Below, piece by piece: positions 44,801 through 57,100 of a stretch of 64,000 nucleotides of DNA (position 1 is its first letter; each line of letters begins with the position of its first letter). The notes beneath the pieces were generated by a model. That model did no database searches. It worked only from the letters and a program-made list of their open reading frames with translations, and was not told the origin of the DNA. This DNA comes from Lewinellaceae bacterium (GTDB lineage Bacteria; Bacteroidota; Bacteroidia; Chitinophagales; Saprospiraceae). The position numbers and the translations under genes were made by a program. The stretch covers positions 310,001-374,000 of the forward strand of contig JACJYH010000001.1 in the NCBI GenBank assembly GCA_020636195.1, read 5' to 3'.

Positions 44801-45718
44801 TTGACGTTGAACCGATTTTTTTTATTCCTTTCCATTATAGGGTTTATATCCATTGGATCTGCATGTAAGGTATCCAAATCCGTTGCTGTAGAAAAACCAG
44901 AAGAGCAATCTTTATTGTGGGAATTAACTGGTCAGGATATCAAGCAACCATCTTATATTTTTGGCACTATTCACATGATTCCTAACGAGGATTTCTTTTT
45001 TCCTTCAAAGTTTATGTCTGCTTTTGAAAAAACAAAAGAAGTGTACTTTGAAATTGATATGAACGATATGAGCGATATGTCTAAAATAATGGGTTTGATG
45101 TCAGAAATGATGATGAAAGACAATAAGACTTTGAAAGACTTCGTCTCTGATGAAGACTACAAACTAGTGCAAGATTTCTTCAATGAAATGGGTTTGCCGT
45201 TGATGTTTTTAGAGCGGATGAAACCCATGTTTTTAAGCGCATTTACAGACATGGACATGAATCCTGAAAGCCTAAAAAATGGTGATATGAAATCTTACGA
45301 GATGGAGATTTACGACCTTGCAAAAAGTACCGACAAACATGTATCCGGTTTAGAAACTATGGAATTCCAGCTTCAACTGTTTGATGAAATTCCTTATGAT
45401 GTACAAGCCAGGATGCTTGTAGATGGAATCAAAAATAAGTCAAATGAAAATGCAGAAAACCTAGATGAATTAATTAAAATCTATAAATCTGAAGATATTT
45501 CTTCAATGGCAGCATTAATTGGTAAAGATGAAAATTCATCTCCTGAAATTCAAGAAAAACTTTTGATTAATAGAAATAAAAATTGGATTCCAATTATTAC
45601 TAAGGCTTCTAAGGAACAATCCTGCTTTTATGCTGTGGGTGCGGGACATTTAGGTGGAAAAACCGGTATATTACAATTACTTAGAGACAAAGGTTATACT
45701 GTAAAACCATATAAATAA
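44801..45718 (+). CDS. TraB/GumN-family lipoprotein
   Basis: A 305-residue protein beginning at TTG 44801 (or TTG 44807); no ATG is available upstream in frame. The N-terminus is a lipoprotein signal, 'FLFLSIIGFISIGSACK' with Cys22. TraB/GumN (TIKI-like) marks: 'SYIFGTIHMIPNEDFFFP' (GxxH motif, His58), 'EVYFEIDM', 'KHVSGLETMEFQLQLFDEIP' and the C-terminal 'CFYAVGAGHLGGKTGILQLL' carrying the second GxxH. TIKI relatives are metal-dependent proteases; for bacterial members the substrate is unknown. It is probably anchored in the periplasm. It may be co-transcribed with the cytochrome-like lipoprotein. Confidence 0.88.
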   Translation: MTLNRFFLFLSIIGFISIGSACKVSKSVAVEKPEEQSLLWELTGQDIKQPSYIFGTIHMIPNEDFFFPSKFMSAFEKTKEVYFEIDMNDMSDMSKIMGLMSEMMMKDNKTLKDFVSDEDYKLVQDFFNEMGLPLMFLERMKPMFLSAFTDMDMNPESLKNGDMKSYEMEIYDLAKSTDKHVSGLETMEFQLQLFDEIPYDVQARMLVDGIKNKSNENAENLDELIKIYKSEDISSMAALIGKDENSSPEIQEKLLINRNKNWIPIITKASKEQSCFYAVGAGHLGGKTGILQLLRDKGYTVKPYK

Positions 45719-45742
45719 AGATCTTTTTTCTGATAATAACCT

Positions 45743-46111
45743 TCATATGATCCCTGGAAAAAACGCATCCTCATAATGATTCAAAATTTTTACCTGATCC
45801 TTTTCTATTTTTACAGAAATAATATCGAATCTTACGGCTCCGTCAAAACCATTTAGGTAAACATATTGTCCGGCTGCATCTAATATCAAGTTCTCTTTGT
45901 ATTGAGAAATGCTTTCCTCAGGCATCCCAAAGTAAATACTGGATCGCGATTTTACCTCAACAAATATCAATTTTTTGTCTTTGCTTTCTGCAATGATGTC
46001 AATTTCTGCCTTTTTAAACCGCCAGTTTCTCTCTATAATAGTATAACCTGAACGTATTAAAAACTCACATGCTGCATCCTCTCCCAGTTTACCTTTTCTT
46101 TGATTTTGCAT
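45743..46111 (-). CDS. UPF0102 (YraN) family endonuclease-like protein
   Basis: A 122-residue protein from ATG 46111 ('MQNQRKGKLGEDAACEFLIR'), chosen because family members start just before 'G..GE..A..FL'; the frame is open twelve codons further. It carries the PD-(D/E)XK-like core 'KAEIDIIAESKDKKLIFVEV', 'KSRSS'. YraN proteins are Holliday-junction-resolvase-like nucleases of uncertain cellular role. The frame upstream of the start overlaps the end of thiL, with 14 bp between this start and the thiL stop, so they may share a transcript. Confidence 0.9.
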   Translation of the reverse strand: MQNQRKGKLGEDAACEFLIRSGYTIIERNWRFKKAEIDIIAESKDKKLIFVEVKSRSSIYFGMPEESISQYKENLILDAAGQYVYLNGFDGAVRFDIISVKIEKDQVKILNHYEDAFFPGII

Positions 46112-46124
46112 CTCACTTCTACAC

Positions 46125-47159
46125 TTATTGATGCTGATTGGAATCAAAATGGTTCCAACCTTGTGCCATCAATGGATGAATATTTCCTCCTGTGGTATGA
46201 AGTGTCAATCCTTCAGTAGGTACTGTAATCTCTCCGATAATAAATACTTCCGGCATGTATCGGACTTTATCCAAATCTTTTGGGTCAATTGTAAATAGCA
46301 ATTCATAGTCTTCGCCTCCATGCAATGCGCATGTGATTGGGTCGAGTTTAAACTCCAACGCTGTTCGTTCTGTATCAGGATGAATCGGCACTTTCCCTTC
46401 CTCTATGAAAGCGCCCACATGTGATTGTTCGCAAATATGCATTAGGTCGCTGGCCAATCCATCGGAAACGTCAATCATGGCCGTTGGTTTGATCTTCATT
46501 TCCTTAAAGAATTCAATTGCTCCTATTTGTGCTTCGGGCTTTAGCTGTCTTTCAAGCAAATATTGGCTTTTTCCCAATTCTGGTTGAATTTTCGGATTTT
46601 CTAAAAAAATTCGCTTCTCTCTTTCTAAAATTTGTAAACCCAAATAAGCAGCTCCCAAATCTCCTGTAACACAAATAATGTCGCCAATTTTTGCTCCATT
46701 TCTATAGACGACATCATCGTTAGGACACTGACCAATTGCAGTGATAGATATCACTAATCCTTTAGGAGATGAAGTGGTATCACCGCCTATCAAATCAATT
46801 TTATATTTTTCACACGCTAAATAAATTCCTGCGTACAGTTCATCCATAGCTTCAACAGTGTACTTGCTTGAAATTGCCACAGATACAGTAATTTGCTTGG
46901 GTGTAGCATTCATAGCAAAAATATCAGATAGGTTTGTCACCACTGATTTATATCCCAAATGCTTCAGCGGTGAATACATAAGGTCAAAGTGTATTCCTTC
47001 GACCATCATGTCTGTAGAAATAACAAATACATCACTTTCTGATTGAATCACTGCCCCATCATCACCTACACCTTTAATCGTGGAGGCGTGCTTTGTTGAA
47101 TTTTGCCTGTTCAAATGTTTTATCAAGCCAAACTCACCTAAATCTTTTATTTCAGACAT
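46125..47159 (-). CDS. thiL: Thiamine-monophosphate kinase
   Basis: A 344-residue enzyme that phosphorylates thiamine monophosphate to the active cofactor thiamine diphosphate. Family motifs: 'GEFGLIKHLNR' at the start, 'IKGVGDDGAVI' (Mg/ATP site), 'STDMMVEGIHFDLMYSPLKH', 'KIDLIGGDTTSSPKGLVISI', 'ICVTGDLGAAYLG', 'IDVSDGLASDLMHICEQS' and 'LHGGEDYELLFTI'. Length normal. It sits 8 bp downstream of the pseudouridine synthase gene on the same strand, and so is likely in one operon with it and yraN. Confidence 0.95.
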   Translation of the reverse strand: MSEIKDLGEFGLIKHLNRQNSTKHASTIKGVGDDGAVIQSESDVFVISTDMMVEGIHFDLMYSPLKHLGYKSVVTNLSDIFAMNATPKQITVSVAISSKYTVEAMDELYAGIYLACEKYKIDLIGGDTTSSPKGLVISITAIGQCPNDDVVYRNGAKIGDIICVTGDLGAAYLGLQILEREKRIFLENPKIQPELGKSQYLLERQLKPEAQIGAIEFFKEMKIKPTAMIDVSDGLASDLMHICEQSHVGAFIEEGKVPIHPDTERTALEFKLDPITCALHGGEDYELLFTIDPKDLDKVRYMPEVFIIGEITVPTEGLTLHTTGGNIHPLMAQGWNHFDSNQHQ

Positions 47160-47167
47160 TAAAATTT

Positions 47168-47884
47168 CTATTTGATTAATTCCTTATCGATCAATTGCCA
47201 AAGAACCTCATTGGTAGGGAATGGCGCAGTATAAGCATAGTGCTTTCCAGTTTTGGGGTGAATAAACTCCAATTTATACGACAATAGTCCAATACTTCTA
47301 TCTAGATTTGGTCTTCTTGATCCGTATTTTAAATCCCCTTTTATTGGCATGCCCATAGTGGCCATTTGCGCTCTTATCTGATGAAATCTACCCGTTTTCA
47401 AATCTACCTTCAGAGCGTGATAATTATCAAATGATTGTATCAAAGTGTATTCCAATTCAGCCAATTTATAATCGTCATCTAATGCTTCATCAGATGTCAT
47501 GGCGCGATTATGTAGTTTTTTAATGTAATGGGTCAAAGTAGTAGTTTGCTTATTTGGATTACCACTTACCAAAGCGATATATGTTTTTTTAACTTCTCTA
47601 TTTTTTAATAACTCTGTGAAAATTCTGGTAAATTCTCGTGTTTTACCAAAAATTACTAGCCCTGATACGGGTTGGTCTATTCTATTTAAAACATGTACTT
47701 TCCCTCCAAATTTCGCATTTAGAAATCCCTCTAAATCCATTTGTTCATTATCAGTGACCTGTACAGGGATTCCATACCTCTTAAAGACAACAAAAAAATC
47801 ATCTGTCTCATCAATGATGGTATAGTGGTCTTCAAAAGATCCCTTTTTTCCAAAATTCTCAAACGCAGATAAATCTAATTTCAA
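47168..47884 (-). CDS. RNA pseudouridine synthase, RluA family
   Basis: A 238-residue RluA-type enzyme without an S4 domain. The catalytic motif 'HVLNRIDQPVSGLVIFGKT' carries the conserved Asp (the family form is HRLDxxTSG; here N replaces H). Further marks are 'YIALVSGNP', 'LKTGRFHQIRAQMATMGMPI', 'GDLKYGSR' and 'LLSYKLEFIHPKTGKHY'. It isomerises uridine to pseudouridine in rRNA or tRNA. The site cannot be assigned from sequence alone; TruC-like tRNA modification is possible. The gene leads the minus-strand run with thiL and yraN. Confidence 0.9.
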   Translation of the reverse strand: MKLDLSAFENFGKKGSFEDHYTIIDETDDFFVVFKRYGIPVQVTDNEQMDLEGFLNAKFGGKVHVLNRIDQPVSGLVIFGKTREFTRIFTELLKNREVKKTYIALVSGNPNKQTTTLTHYIKKLHNRAMTSDEALDDDYKLAELEYTLIQSFDNYHALKVDLKTGRFHQIRAQMATMGMPIKGDLKYGSRRPNLDRSIGLLSYKLEFIHPKTGKHYAYTAPFPTNEVLWQLIDKELIK

Positions 47885-47928
47885 ACGACCTTTTTATAAT
47901 TTATAAGAATCAACATGCCCAAAATACA

Positions 47929-48069
47929 CTACTCAACTTCCTCATATTCAGTGTATTCCATGTCCTTTGTCTTATTGCTATTGTTAGAAGTAGATTTATT
48001 ATCTATAACTTTTTGAAAATTTATACGATAAAAATAATACAAAATAAGACCTACAATTAAATACTTCAT
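47929..48069 (-). CDS. 46-residue membrane protein, DUF4834-like
   Basis: A short gene below usual calling limits. ATG 48069 to TAG 47929 encodes 'MKYLIVGLILYYFYRINFQK', then a polar Asn/Ser/Lys-rich linker, and ends 'MEYTEYEEVE'. One N-terminal membrane helix followed by a disordered tail with a final acidic-tyrosine motif ('YxxYEEVE') is the layout of DUF4834-type mini-proteins of Bacteroidota. It lies 44 bp upstream of the pseudouridine synthase start on the same strand, and may be the first gene of that operon. Function unknown; the combination of start, helix and terminal motif supports coding. Confidence 0.7.
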   Translation of the reverse strand: MKYLIVGLILYYFYRINFQKVIDNKSTSNNSNKTKDMEYTEYEEVE

Positions 48070-48121
48070 GCTTTATGGACTAGCTATATTAAACCTAGAA
48101 AAATTAGAAAAGTTCTATATA

Positions 48122-48160
48122 GGAGGGAAGATCAAAATACTGTTGTATGACTTTCCCTCC
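48122..48160 (-). terminator. Hairpin after the giant T9SS gene
   Basis: GGAGGGAA (48122-48129) pairs with TTCCCTCC (48153-48160), with an additional short inner pairing. It lies just beyond the stop at 48174 on the minus strand. The downstream T-run is weak, so this is a probable, not certain, terminator. Confidence 0.45.
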
Positions 48161-48173
48161 CATACAAAACTCA

Positions 48174-51100
48174 TCAATTTCCTAAAATCACAATTCTTTC
48201 AGTGACCTTGACTCCATTTACATCCACATTCATCAAATATACTCCTTGAACAATATTTGATGGAAGTACCACAGAGTATTGGAAATTATTTTCCTTTGTC
48301 ATAGACTCAGGCAAAATGCTAATTCTTCTACCATCTACCGACATTAATGAAACAGAAAACTCATGATCATTGATGACTTCACGGCTTGTAATATTGACCT
48401 TATCTTTAGCCGGGTTAGGATAAATAGATATTTGACTTCCGTTCATAACATATATGGAAATACTCTCTGTATCCGTACACTCATTACAGTCTTCTACAGT
48501 CACCCTATAGAATGTTGAAGCTGTTGGTGTGACGGTAATACTTGAAGTAGTAGCACCATTAGACCATAAATATTTAACTTCATTAACTCCTAAATCTGTA
48601 TCCGAACATATCGATTTTCCTGAAATAACCGGTGTCAAAGTAATTGTTTGACCTCTAATTATCATTCTATCAGGACCTAGGTCAGCTTTTAGATCTGAAA
48701 CATAAATATCTTTTGACAAAACGTTAGTACATCCGCAGCAGTCTGTCACTGTCACTGTATATGATGTGTTTTCACTTGGTTGAATATGTATTGAAGAACC
48801 TGTTGAGCCATCTGACCATACATAGGTTACTTCCTTCTCAATGCCTTCGCAACAACCACCATATACCTTTATTTCATCTATATCCCAAATAGACTCTAAT
48901 CCTCCATTATCGAAGATGCAATAAGGCACCAATTCAAATAAATATACGCTCTTGCCAACGCCTTTAAAATTTGGATTATTAGCAAAATCAAAAGAAACAT
49001 TCCCCCATAATCGATGCGTCGGTATATTGTCTTTATAATATACTATTTGTCCATTTTTACTTACCCTAATCAGGAATTTCTGAGCATAATTATTGGTATT
49101 CGGAGTACCACCTACAAACAAATAATTTTCAGGAGACTGCTCAGCAAACTGTAAACCTGTAATTTGGGCAGATTTACTTGGATCTATTGTGACCATAAAT
49201 CGCAATGCCTCTGTATAATCAATATGGGAAGGGCTGCATGTATTTTGTGTTCCTATACACATTCCAACTCCATCATTTATACCTGGTGTACATGAATGTT
49301 TCAACCAATTATATCGGTGTACATTACCAGCACTAACGTTAACACAGTTTGACTTATTGATGACTGGTGTAAATTCACTATAATCAAGGTGAGTTCCATT
49401 GGTCATGAAAGATGAACAATCTTCTAAATCCCAATATGCCAAAACTTCAGGGTTCGTAACATTACATTGATTCGCACATTCATTTGATGTTGTTCCAGTC
49501 ACAACAATAAATGTTGAATCGCCTAAACACAATATGTCAGGGCCAGAAAACTCGATATTCGGTTTACTTTTTATCATGACTGTAACACTAGATGTTGCAC
49601 TACATCCAAATTCTGATGTGACGGTAACTGTGTATGTGGTCGCTAAATCTGGGTTGACAGTTATTTTTTTGGTGTTTTGACCCGTACTCCAATGATAATT
49701 CACACCACCAGTTGCTTCTAACATGGTTGAACTACCAACACATATTTTTGTATCTCCATTTATATTAACTGTAGGTAATGGATGTACTGTAACCGTAACT
49801 GTTCCTGTAGATACACACCCGTGGTCACTCGTCACTGTTACTGTATATGTGGTTGTCGCATTTGGTGAGACCGTGATACTGCTGCCATTGTCTCCTGTGC
49901 TCCAGGAATAATTTCTACCGCCACTCGCAGTTAATGTACTGCTGCCACCCAGACAGATATCACTGTCGCCTTGGATCGTGACGCTTGGCAATGGATGAAC
50001 AGTGACAGTTACCCATCCTGTAGATATACAGCCTTGGTCACTTGTAACTGTCACTGTATATGTGGTGGTAGCATTTGGTGAGACCGTGATACTACTGCCA
50101 CTCTCTCCTGTATTCCATGCGTAACTACTGCCGCCGCTTGCTGTTAATGTACTGCTGCCATTTATACAGATCTCTTGGTCGCCTTCAATCGTTACACTCG
50201 GTAATGGATGTACTGTAACCGTTACCCATCCTGTAGATATACACCCGTGGTCACTTGTAACTGTCACTGTATATGTGGTGGTAGCATTCGGGGTTACTGT
50301 GATGCTACTGCCACTCTCTCCTGTGCTCCAAGTGTAAGTACTGCCACCACTCGCTGTCAATGTGCTGCTGCCATTTATACAGATCTCTTTATCGCCTTGG
50401 ATCGTGACACTTGGTAATGGGTGTACTGTGACCGTAACCGTTCCTGTAGATACACACCCGTGATCACTCGTAACGGTAACTGTGTAGGTGGTGGTTGCGC
50501 TTGGTGAGACCGTGATACTACTGCCATTGTCTCCTGTGCTCCAGGAATAATTACTACCGCCACTCGCTGTTAATGTACTGCTGCCACCCAGACAGATATC
50601 ACTGTCGCCTTGGATCGTGACGCTTGGCAATGGATGAACAGTGACAGTTACCCATCCTGTAGATATACAGCCTTGGTCACTTGTAACTGTCACTGTATAT
50701 GTGGTGGTTGCATTCGGGGTTACTGTGATACCACTTCCACTCGCTCCTGTGCTCCAATGGTAGCTACTGCCACCACTCGCTGTCAATGTGCTGCTGCCAT
50801 TTATACAGATATCTTTATCGCCTTCAATCGTTACACTCGGTAATGGATGTACTGTAACCGTTACCCATCCTGTAGATATACAGCCTTGGTCACTTGTAAC
50901 TGTCACTGTATAGGTGGTGGTTGCGCTTGGTGAGACCGTGATACTACTGCCATTGTCTCCTGTGCTCCAATGGTAGCTACTGCCACCACTCGCTGTCAAT
51001 GTGCTGCTGCCGCCTATACAGATATCTTTATCTCCATCGATCGTGACACTTGGCAATGGGTGTACTGTGACCGTAACCGTTCCCGTGGATACACAGCCGT

Positions 51101-54100
51101 GATCACTCGTAATAGTCACTGTATACGTGGTGGTAGCGCTTGGAGTTACTGTGATGCCATTGCTGCTTTCACCTGTGCTCCAAGTGTAAGTATTACCACC
51201 ACTCGCTGTTAATACCGTGCTGCCACCCACACAGATATCTTTATCTCCATCGATCGTGACACTTGGTAATGGATGTACTGTGACCGTAACTGTTCCTGTA
51301 GATACACACCCATGGTCACTTGTAACCGTTACTGTGTACGTGGTTGTAACACTCGGCGATACTGTGATGCCACTGCTGCTAGCTCCTGTGCTCCACGCAT
51401 AACTGCCACCGCCATATGCTATTAGTACAGTGCTCCCTCCTTTACATATCTCCTTCTCTCCATATATCTCTACTATCGGTAACGGATGTACTTCAACCGT
51501 CTGGGTAGTTGTCCCAGTACATCCTGACGCATCCTCTACTGTCACTCCGTAGGTTGTCCTCTCTAGCGGACTTACATCTATCCTCTCTGTCGTCTCTCCT
51601 GTACTCCATGTGACTGTTCTATATCCACCGCCTACACTTAATGACGTAGTCTCCCCTTTACAAATTTCTGTATCGCCTTGGATCGTTACTTCTACTTTTT
51701 CTAAGACCTCTACTCTAACTGTTCGAGTGGACATACAGCCTCGTGGGTCCGTTACTTTCACTGTATAGCTCGTCGTCTCTTCCGGACATACGGTAGCTGT
51801 CGAGCCATTTACTCCCTCGTTTCCTCCACATGGCTTACAGTCACTTATGTCGCCTCGGTAATCCTCCGGCCAACCTTCTGTCAACAACGTTAACTCTCCA
51901 CTCTCCTTGTCTATCCTATAATATCTGCCTCTATCTACTTGGTAACCATACAACTCGCCGTCCCTTAGAGCTATCCCTCCAAACTCATCCGTCTTTACTC
52001 CTGTCGTCCCCGTGTATATCAAATTACTTGCAGGGCCTCCTACACAACTCGCCGTTTGACTCGCTAAATCTATCTTTAATAATCCATTCTCTATCCCTAA
52101 GAACGAGTACAATGTATTCCCATCACTGCTCAATGCCCAGTCTTGTATCCCTCCTGATGGTGATCCTATGCTCGGATCTAATGCATATGCTTGAAACGCA
52201 CTTACACACGCATCCATATACGGCTTGCAATCCGGTAATACCCGCAATACCTCATAACTTACATTGGAACCATTTCCATGGTTATTTAAATCTATCCTTC
52301 CTATATAAACGGTGTAGTCTAATATCTCATATGTGCTCGGATTGATAAACGCATTGATCGCCGGAAAGTAATAATTTCCATCTCTATCTACATCGCCTAC
52401 AAAACTGATGATTCCACTCTGTCCTAATCCACCATAGATATTCGTAGGTTGCGGTATCTCCCCAAGTACATTTACTCCTCCACTCGCTACATCTAGTACT
52501 ACTAGGTTCGATCGGGTTGCCGTTAACGGATTATCTCCCATTCGCTCCATTCCGTACAACTTCATACTCCTACCGTCACAATAACTGCCTATACCATTGA
52601 TATTCCTTGGGCCTATTTCATAACTCTTTATTAAATCTGTCCCTGTGATCTTATACAAACTTTGTACGCCGCCATCCTGTAATCCGCCTACAAAATATAA
52701 GTCCGGACAACTCTCTTCTACTCCTTCTCCTACTCCTTGCCACTCTACTTCCAAATCATCTCCTACTACTGTCAACGTGGTACAGCTGCCCGCACATATC
52801 GTCGTATCTCCTTCTATTATTATCTCAGGTAGTGGGTGTGCTGTAACCGTTACTGTTCCCGTGGATACACAGCCGTGATCACTTGTAACTGTCACTGTAT
52901 ATGTGGTTGTCTCATTTGGTGAGACCGTGATACTACTGCCACTTGCTCCTGTACTCCAGGAATAACTACTTCCTCCACTCGCTGTCAATACCGTGCTGCC
53001 ACCCATGCATATCTCATTGTCTCCTTCAATCGTTACACTCGGTAATGGATGTACCGTAACCGTAACTGTTCCCGTGGATACACAGCCTTGGTCACTCGTC
53101 ACTGTTACTGTGTAGGTGGTGGTTGCGCTTGGTGAGACCGTGATACTGCTGCCATTGTCTCCTGTGCTCCAATGGTAGCTACTGCCACCACTCGCTGTCA
53201 ATGTGCTGCTGCCATTTATACAGATCTCTTTATCGCCTTGGATCGTGACACTTGGTAATGGGTGTACTGCAACCGTTACCCATCCTGTAGATACACACCC
53301 GTGATCACTCGTAACGGTAACTGTATATGTGGTGGTTGCATTCGGGGTTACTGTGATGCTGCTGCCACTCTCTCCTGTGCTCCAGGAATAATTACTACCG
53401 CCACTTGCTGTTAATGTACTGCTGCCGCCAATACAAATCTCACTATCGCCTTCGATCGTGACACTTGGTAATGGATGTACTGTAACCGTAACCGTTCCCG
53501 TGGATACACAGCCTTGGTCACTTGTAACTGTCACTGTATATGTGGTGGTAGCATTCGGGGTTACTGTGATACCACTTCCACTCGCTCCTGTACTCCAGGA
53601 ATAACTACTTCCTCCACTCGCTGTCAATGTGCTGCTGCCATTTATACAGATATCTTTATCGCCTTCAATCGTTACACTCGGTAATGGATGTACTGTAACC
53701 GTTACCCATCCTGTAGATATACAGCCTTGGTCACTTGTAACTGTCACTGTGTAGGTGGTGGTTGCGCTTGGTGAGACCGTGATACTACTGCCATTGTCTC
53801 CTGTGCTCCAGGAATAATTACTACCGCCACTAGCTGTCAATGTACTGCTGCCATTTATACAGATATCTTTATCTCCATCGATCGTGACACTTGGCAATGG
53901 GTGTACTGTGACCGTAACCGTTCCCGTGGATACACAGCCGTGATCACTCGTAATAGTCACTGTATACGTGGTGGTAGCGCTTGGAGTTACTGTGATGCCA
54001 TTGCTGCTTTCACCTGTGCTCCAAGTGTAAGTATTGCCACCACTCGCTGTTAATACCGTGCTGCCACCCACACAGATATCTTTATCTCCATCGATCGTGA

Positions 54101-57100
54101 CACTTGGTAATGGATGTACTGTGACCGTAACTGTTCCTGTAGATACACACCCATGGTCACTTGTAACTGTTACTGTATAGGTGGTGGTTGCATTCGGCGA
54201 TACTGTGATACCACTACTGCTAGCTCCTGTGCTCCACGCATAACTGCCACCGCCATATGCTATTAGTACAGTGCTCCCTCCTTTACATATCTCCTTCTCT
54301 CCATATATCTCTACTATCGGTAACGGATGTACTTCAACCGTCTGGGTAGTTGTCCCAGTACATCCTGACGCATCCTCTACTGTCACTCCGTAGGTTGTCC
54401 TCTCTAGCGGACTTACATCTATCCTCTCTGTCGTCTCTCCTGTACTCCATGTGACTGTTCTATATCCACCGCCTACACTTAATGACGTAGTCTCCCCTTT
54501 ACAAATTTCTGTATCGCCTTGGATCGTTACTTCTACTTTTTCTAAGACCTCTACTCTAACTGTTCGAGTGGACATACAGCCTCGTGGGTCCGTTACTTTC
54601 ACTGTATAGCTCGTCGTCTCTTCCGGACATACGGTAGCTGTCGAGCCATTTACTCCCTCGTTTCCTCCACATGGCTTACAGTCACTTATGTCGCCTCGGT
54701 AATCCTCCGGCCAACCTTCTGTCAACAACGTTAACTCTCCACTCTCCTTGTCTATCCTATAATATCTGCCTCTATCTACTTGGTAACCATACAACTCGCC
54801 GTCCCTTAGAGCTATCCCTCCAAACTCATCCGTCTTTACTCCTGTCGTCCCCGTGTATATCAAATTACTTGCAGGGCCTCCTACACAACTCGCCGTTTGA
54901 CTCGCTAAATCTATCTTTAATAATCCATTCTCTATCCCTAAGAACGAGTACAATGTATTCCCATCACTGCTCAATGCCCAGTCTTGTATCCCTCCTGATG
55001 GTGATCCTATGCTCGGATCTAATGCATATGCTTGAAACGCACTTACACACGCATCCATATACGGCTTGCAATCCGGTAATACCCGCAATACCTCATAACT
55101 TACATTGGAACCATTTCCATGGTTATTTAAATCTATCCTTCCTATATAAACGGTGTAGTCTAATATCTCATATGTGCTCGGATTGATAAACGCATTGATC
55201 GCCGGAAAGTAATAATTTCCATCTCTATCTACATCGCCTACAAAACTGATGATTCCACTCTGTCCTAATCCACCATAGATATTCGTAGGTTGCGGTATCT
55301 CCCCAAGTACATTTACTCCTCCACTCGCTACATCTAGTACTACTAGGTTCGATCGGGTTGCCGTTAACGGATTATCTCCCATTCGCTCCATTCCGTACAA
55401 CTTCATACTCCTACCGTCACAATAACTGCCTATACCATTGATATTCCTTGGGCCTATTTCATAACTCTTTATTAAATCTGTCCCTGTGATCTTATACAAA
55501 CTTTGTACGCCGCCATCCTGTAATCCGCCTACAAAATATAAGTCCGGACAACTCTCTTCTACTCCTTCTCCTACTCCTTGCCACTCTACTTCCAAATCAT
55601 CTCCTACTACTGTCAACGTGGTACAGCTGCCCGCACATATCGTCGTATCTCCTTCTATTATTATCTCAGGTAGTGGGTGTGCTGTAACCGTTACTGTTCC
55701 CGTGGATACACAGCCGTGATCACTTGTAACTGTCACTGTATATGTGGTTGTCTCATTTGGTGAGACCGTGATACTACTGCCACTTGCTCCTGTACTCCAG
55801 GAATAACTACTTCCTCCACTCGCTGTTAATACCGTGCTGCCACCCATGCATATCTCATTGTCTCCTTCAATCATTACACTCGGTAATGGGTGTACTGTGA
55901 CCGTTACTGTTCCCGTGGATACACAGCCGTGATCACTCGTCACTGTTACTGTGTAGGTGGTGGTTGCGCTTGGTGAGACCGTGATACTACTGCCATTGTC
56001 TCCTGTGCTCCAATGGTAGCTACTGCCACCACTCGCTGTCAATGTGCTGCTGCCATTTATACAGATATCTTTATCGCCTTGGATCGTGACACTTGGTAAT
56101 GGGTGTACTGCAACCGTTACCCATCCTGTAGATACACAGCCGTGATCACTCGTCACTGTTACTGTGTAGGTGGTGGTTGCGCTTGGTGAGACCGTGATAC
56201 TACTGCCATTGTCTCCTGTGCTCCAATGGTAGCTACTGCCACCACTCGCTGTCAATGTGCTGCTGCCATTTATACAGATATCTTTATCGCCTTGGATCGT
56301 GACGCTTGGCAATGGATGAACAGTGACAGTTACCCATCCTGTAGATATACAGCCTTGGTCACTTGTAACTGTCACTGTATATGTGGTGGTAGCATTCGGG
56401 GTTACTGTGATACCACTTCCACTCGCTCCTGTACTCCAGGAATAACTACTTCCTCCACTCGCTGTCAATGTGCTGCTGCCGCCTATACAGATCTCTTTAT
56501 CGCCTTGGATCGCGACACTTGGTAATGGGTGTACTGTAACCGTTACCCATCCTGTAGATATACAGCCTTGGTCACTCGTAACTGTTACTGTGTAGGTGGT
56601 GGTTGCGCTTGGTGAGACCGTAATGCTGCTGCCGCTAGCTCCTATACTCCAAGAATAAGTACTGCCACCGCTAGCTGTTAATATACTGCTGCCGCCCATA
56701 CAGATATCAATATCTCCTTGGATCGTAACAATTGGCATTGGGTGTACTGTAACCGTGGCTGTTCCTGTAGATACACACCCGTGGTCACTCGTCACTGTTA
56801 CTGTATATGTGGTTGTCGCATTTGGTGAGACTGTGATACTGCTGCCATTGTCTCCTGTGCTCCAGGAATAATTACTACCGCCACTCGCTGTCAATACAGT
56901 GCTGCTTCCATAGCATATTTCGCTATCGCCTTCAATCGTGACACTTGGTAATGGATGTACTGTAACCGTAAATGTTCCCGTGGATACGCAGCCGTGGTCA
57001 CTCGTAACTGTTACTGTGTAGGTGGTGGTGGCACTTGGGTTTACTGTGATACTACTGCCATTGTCTCCTGTGCTCCAATGGTAACTACTGCCACCACTCG

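Noticed and set aside
51830..55186. Two identical 171-codon plus-strand frames (51830-52345 and 54671-55186)
   Set aside because: They are the antisense of the duplicated propeller-like insert. The sense frame has domain structure and continuity; the antisense is Ser/Leu/His-rich with no domain.
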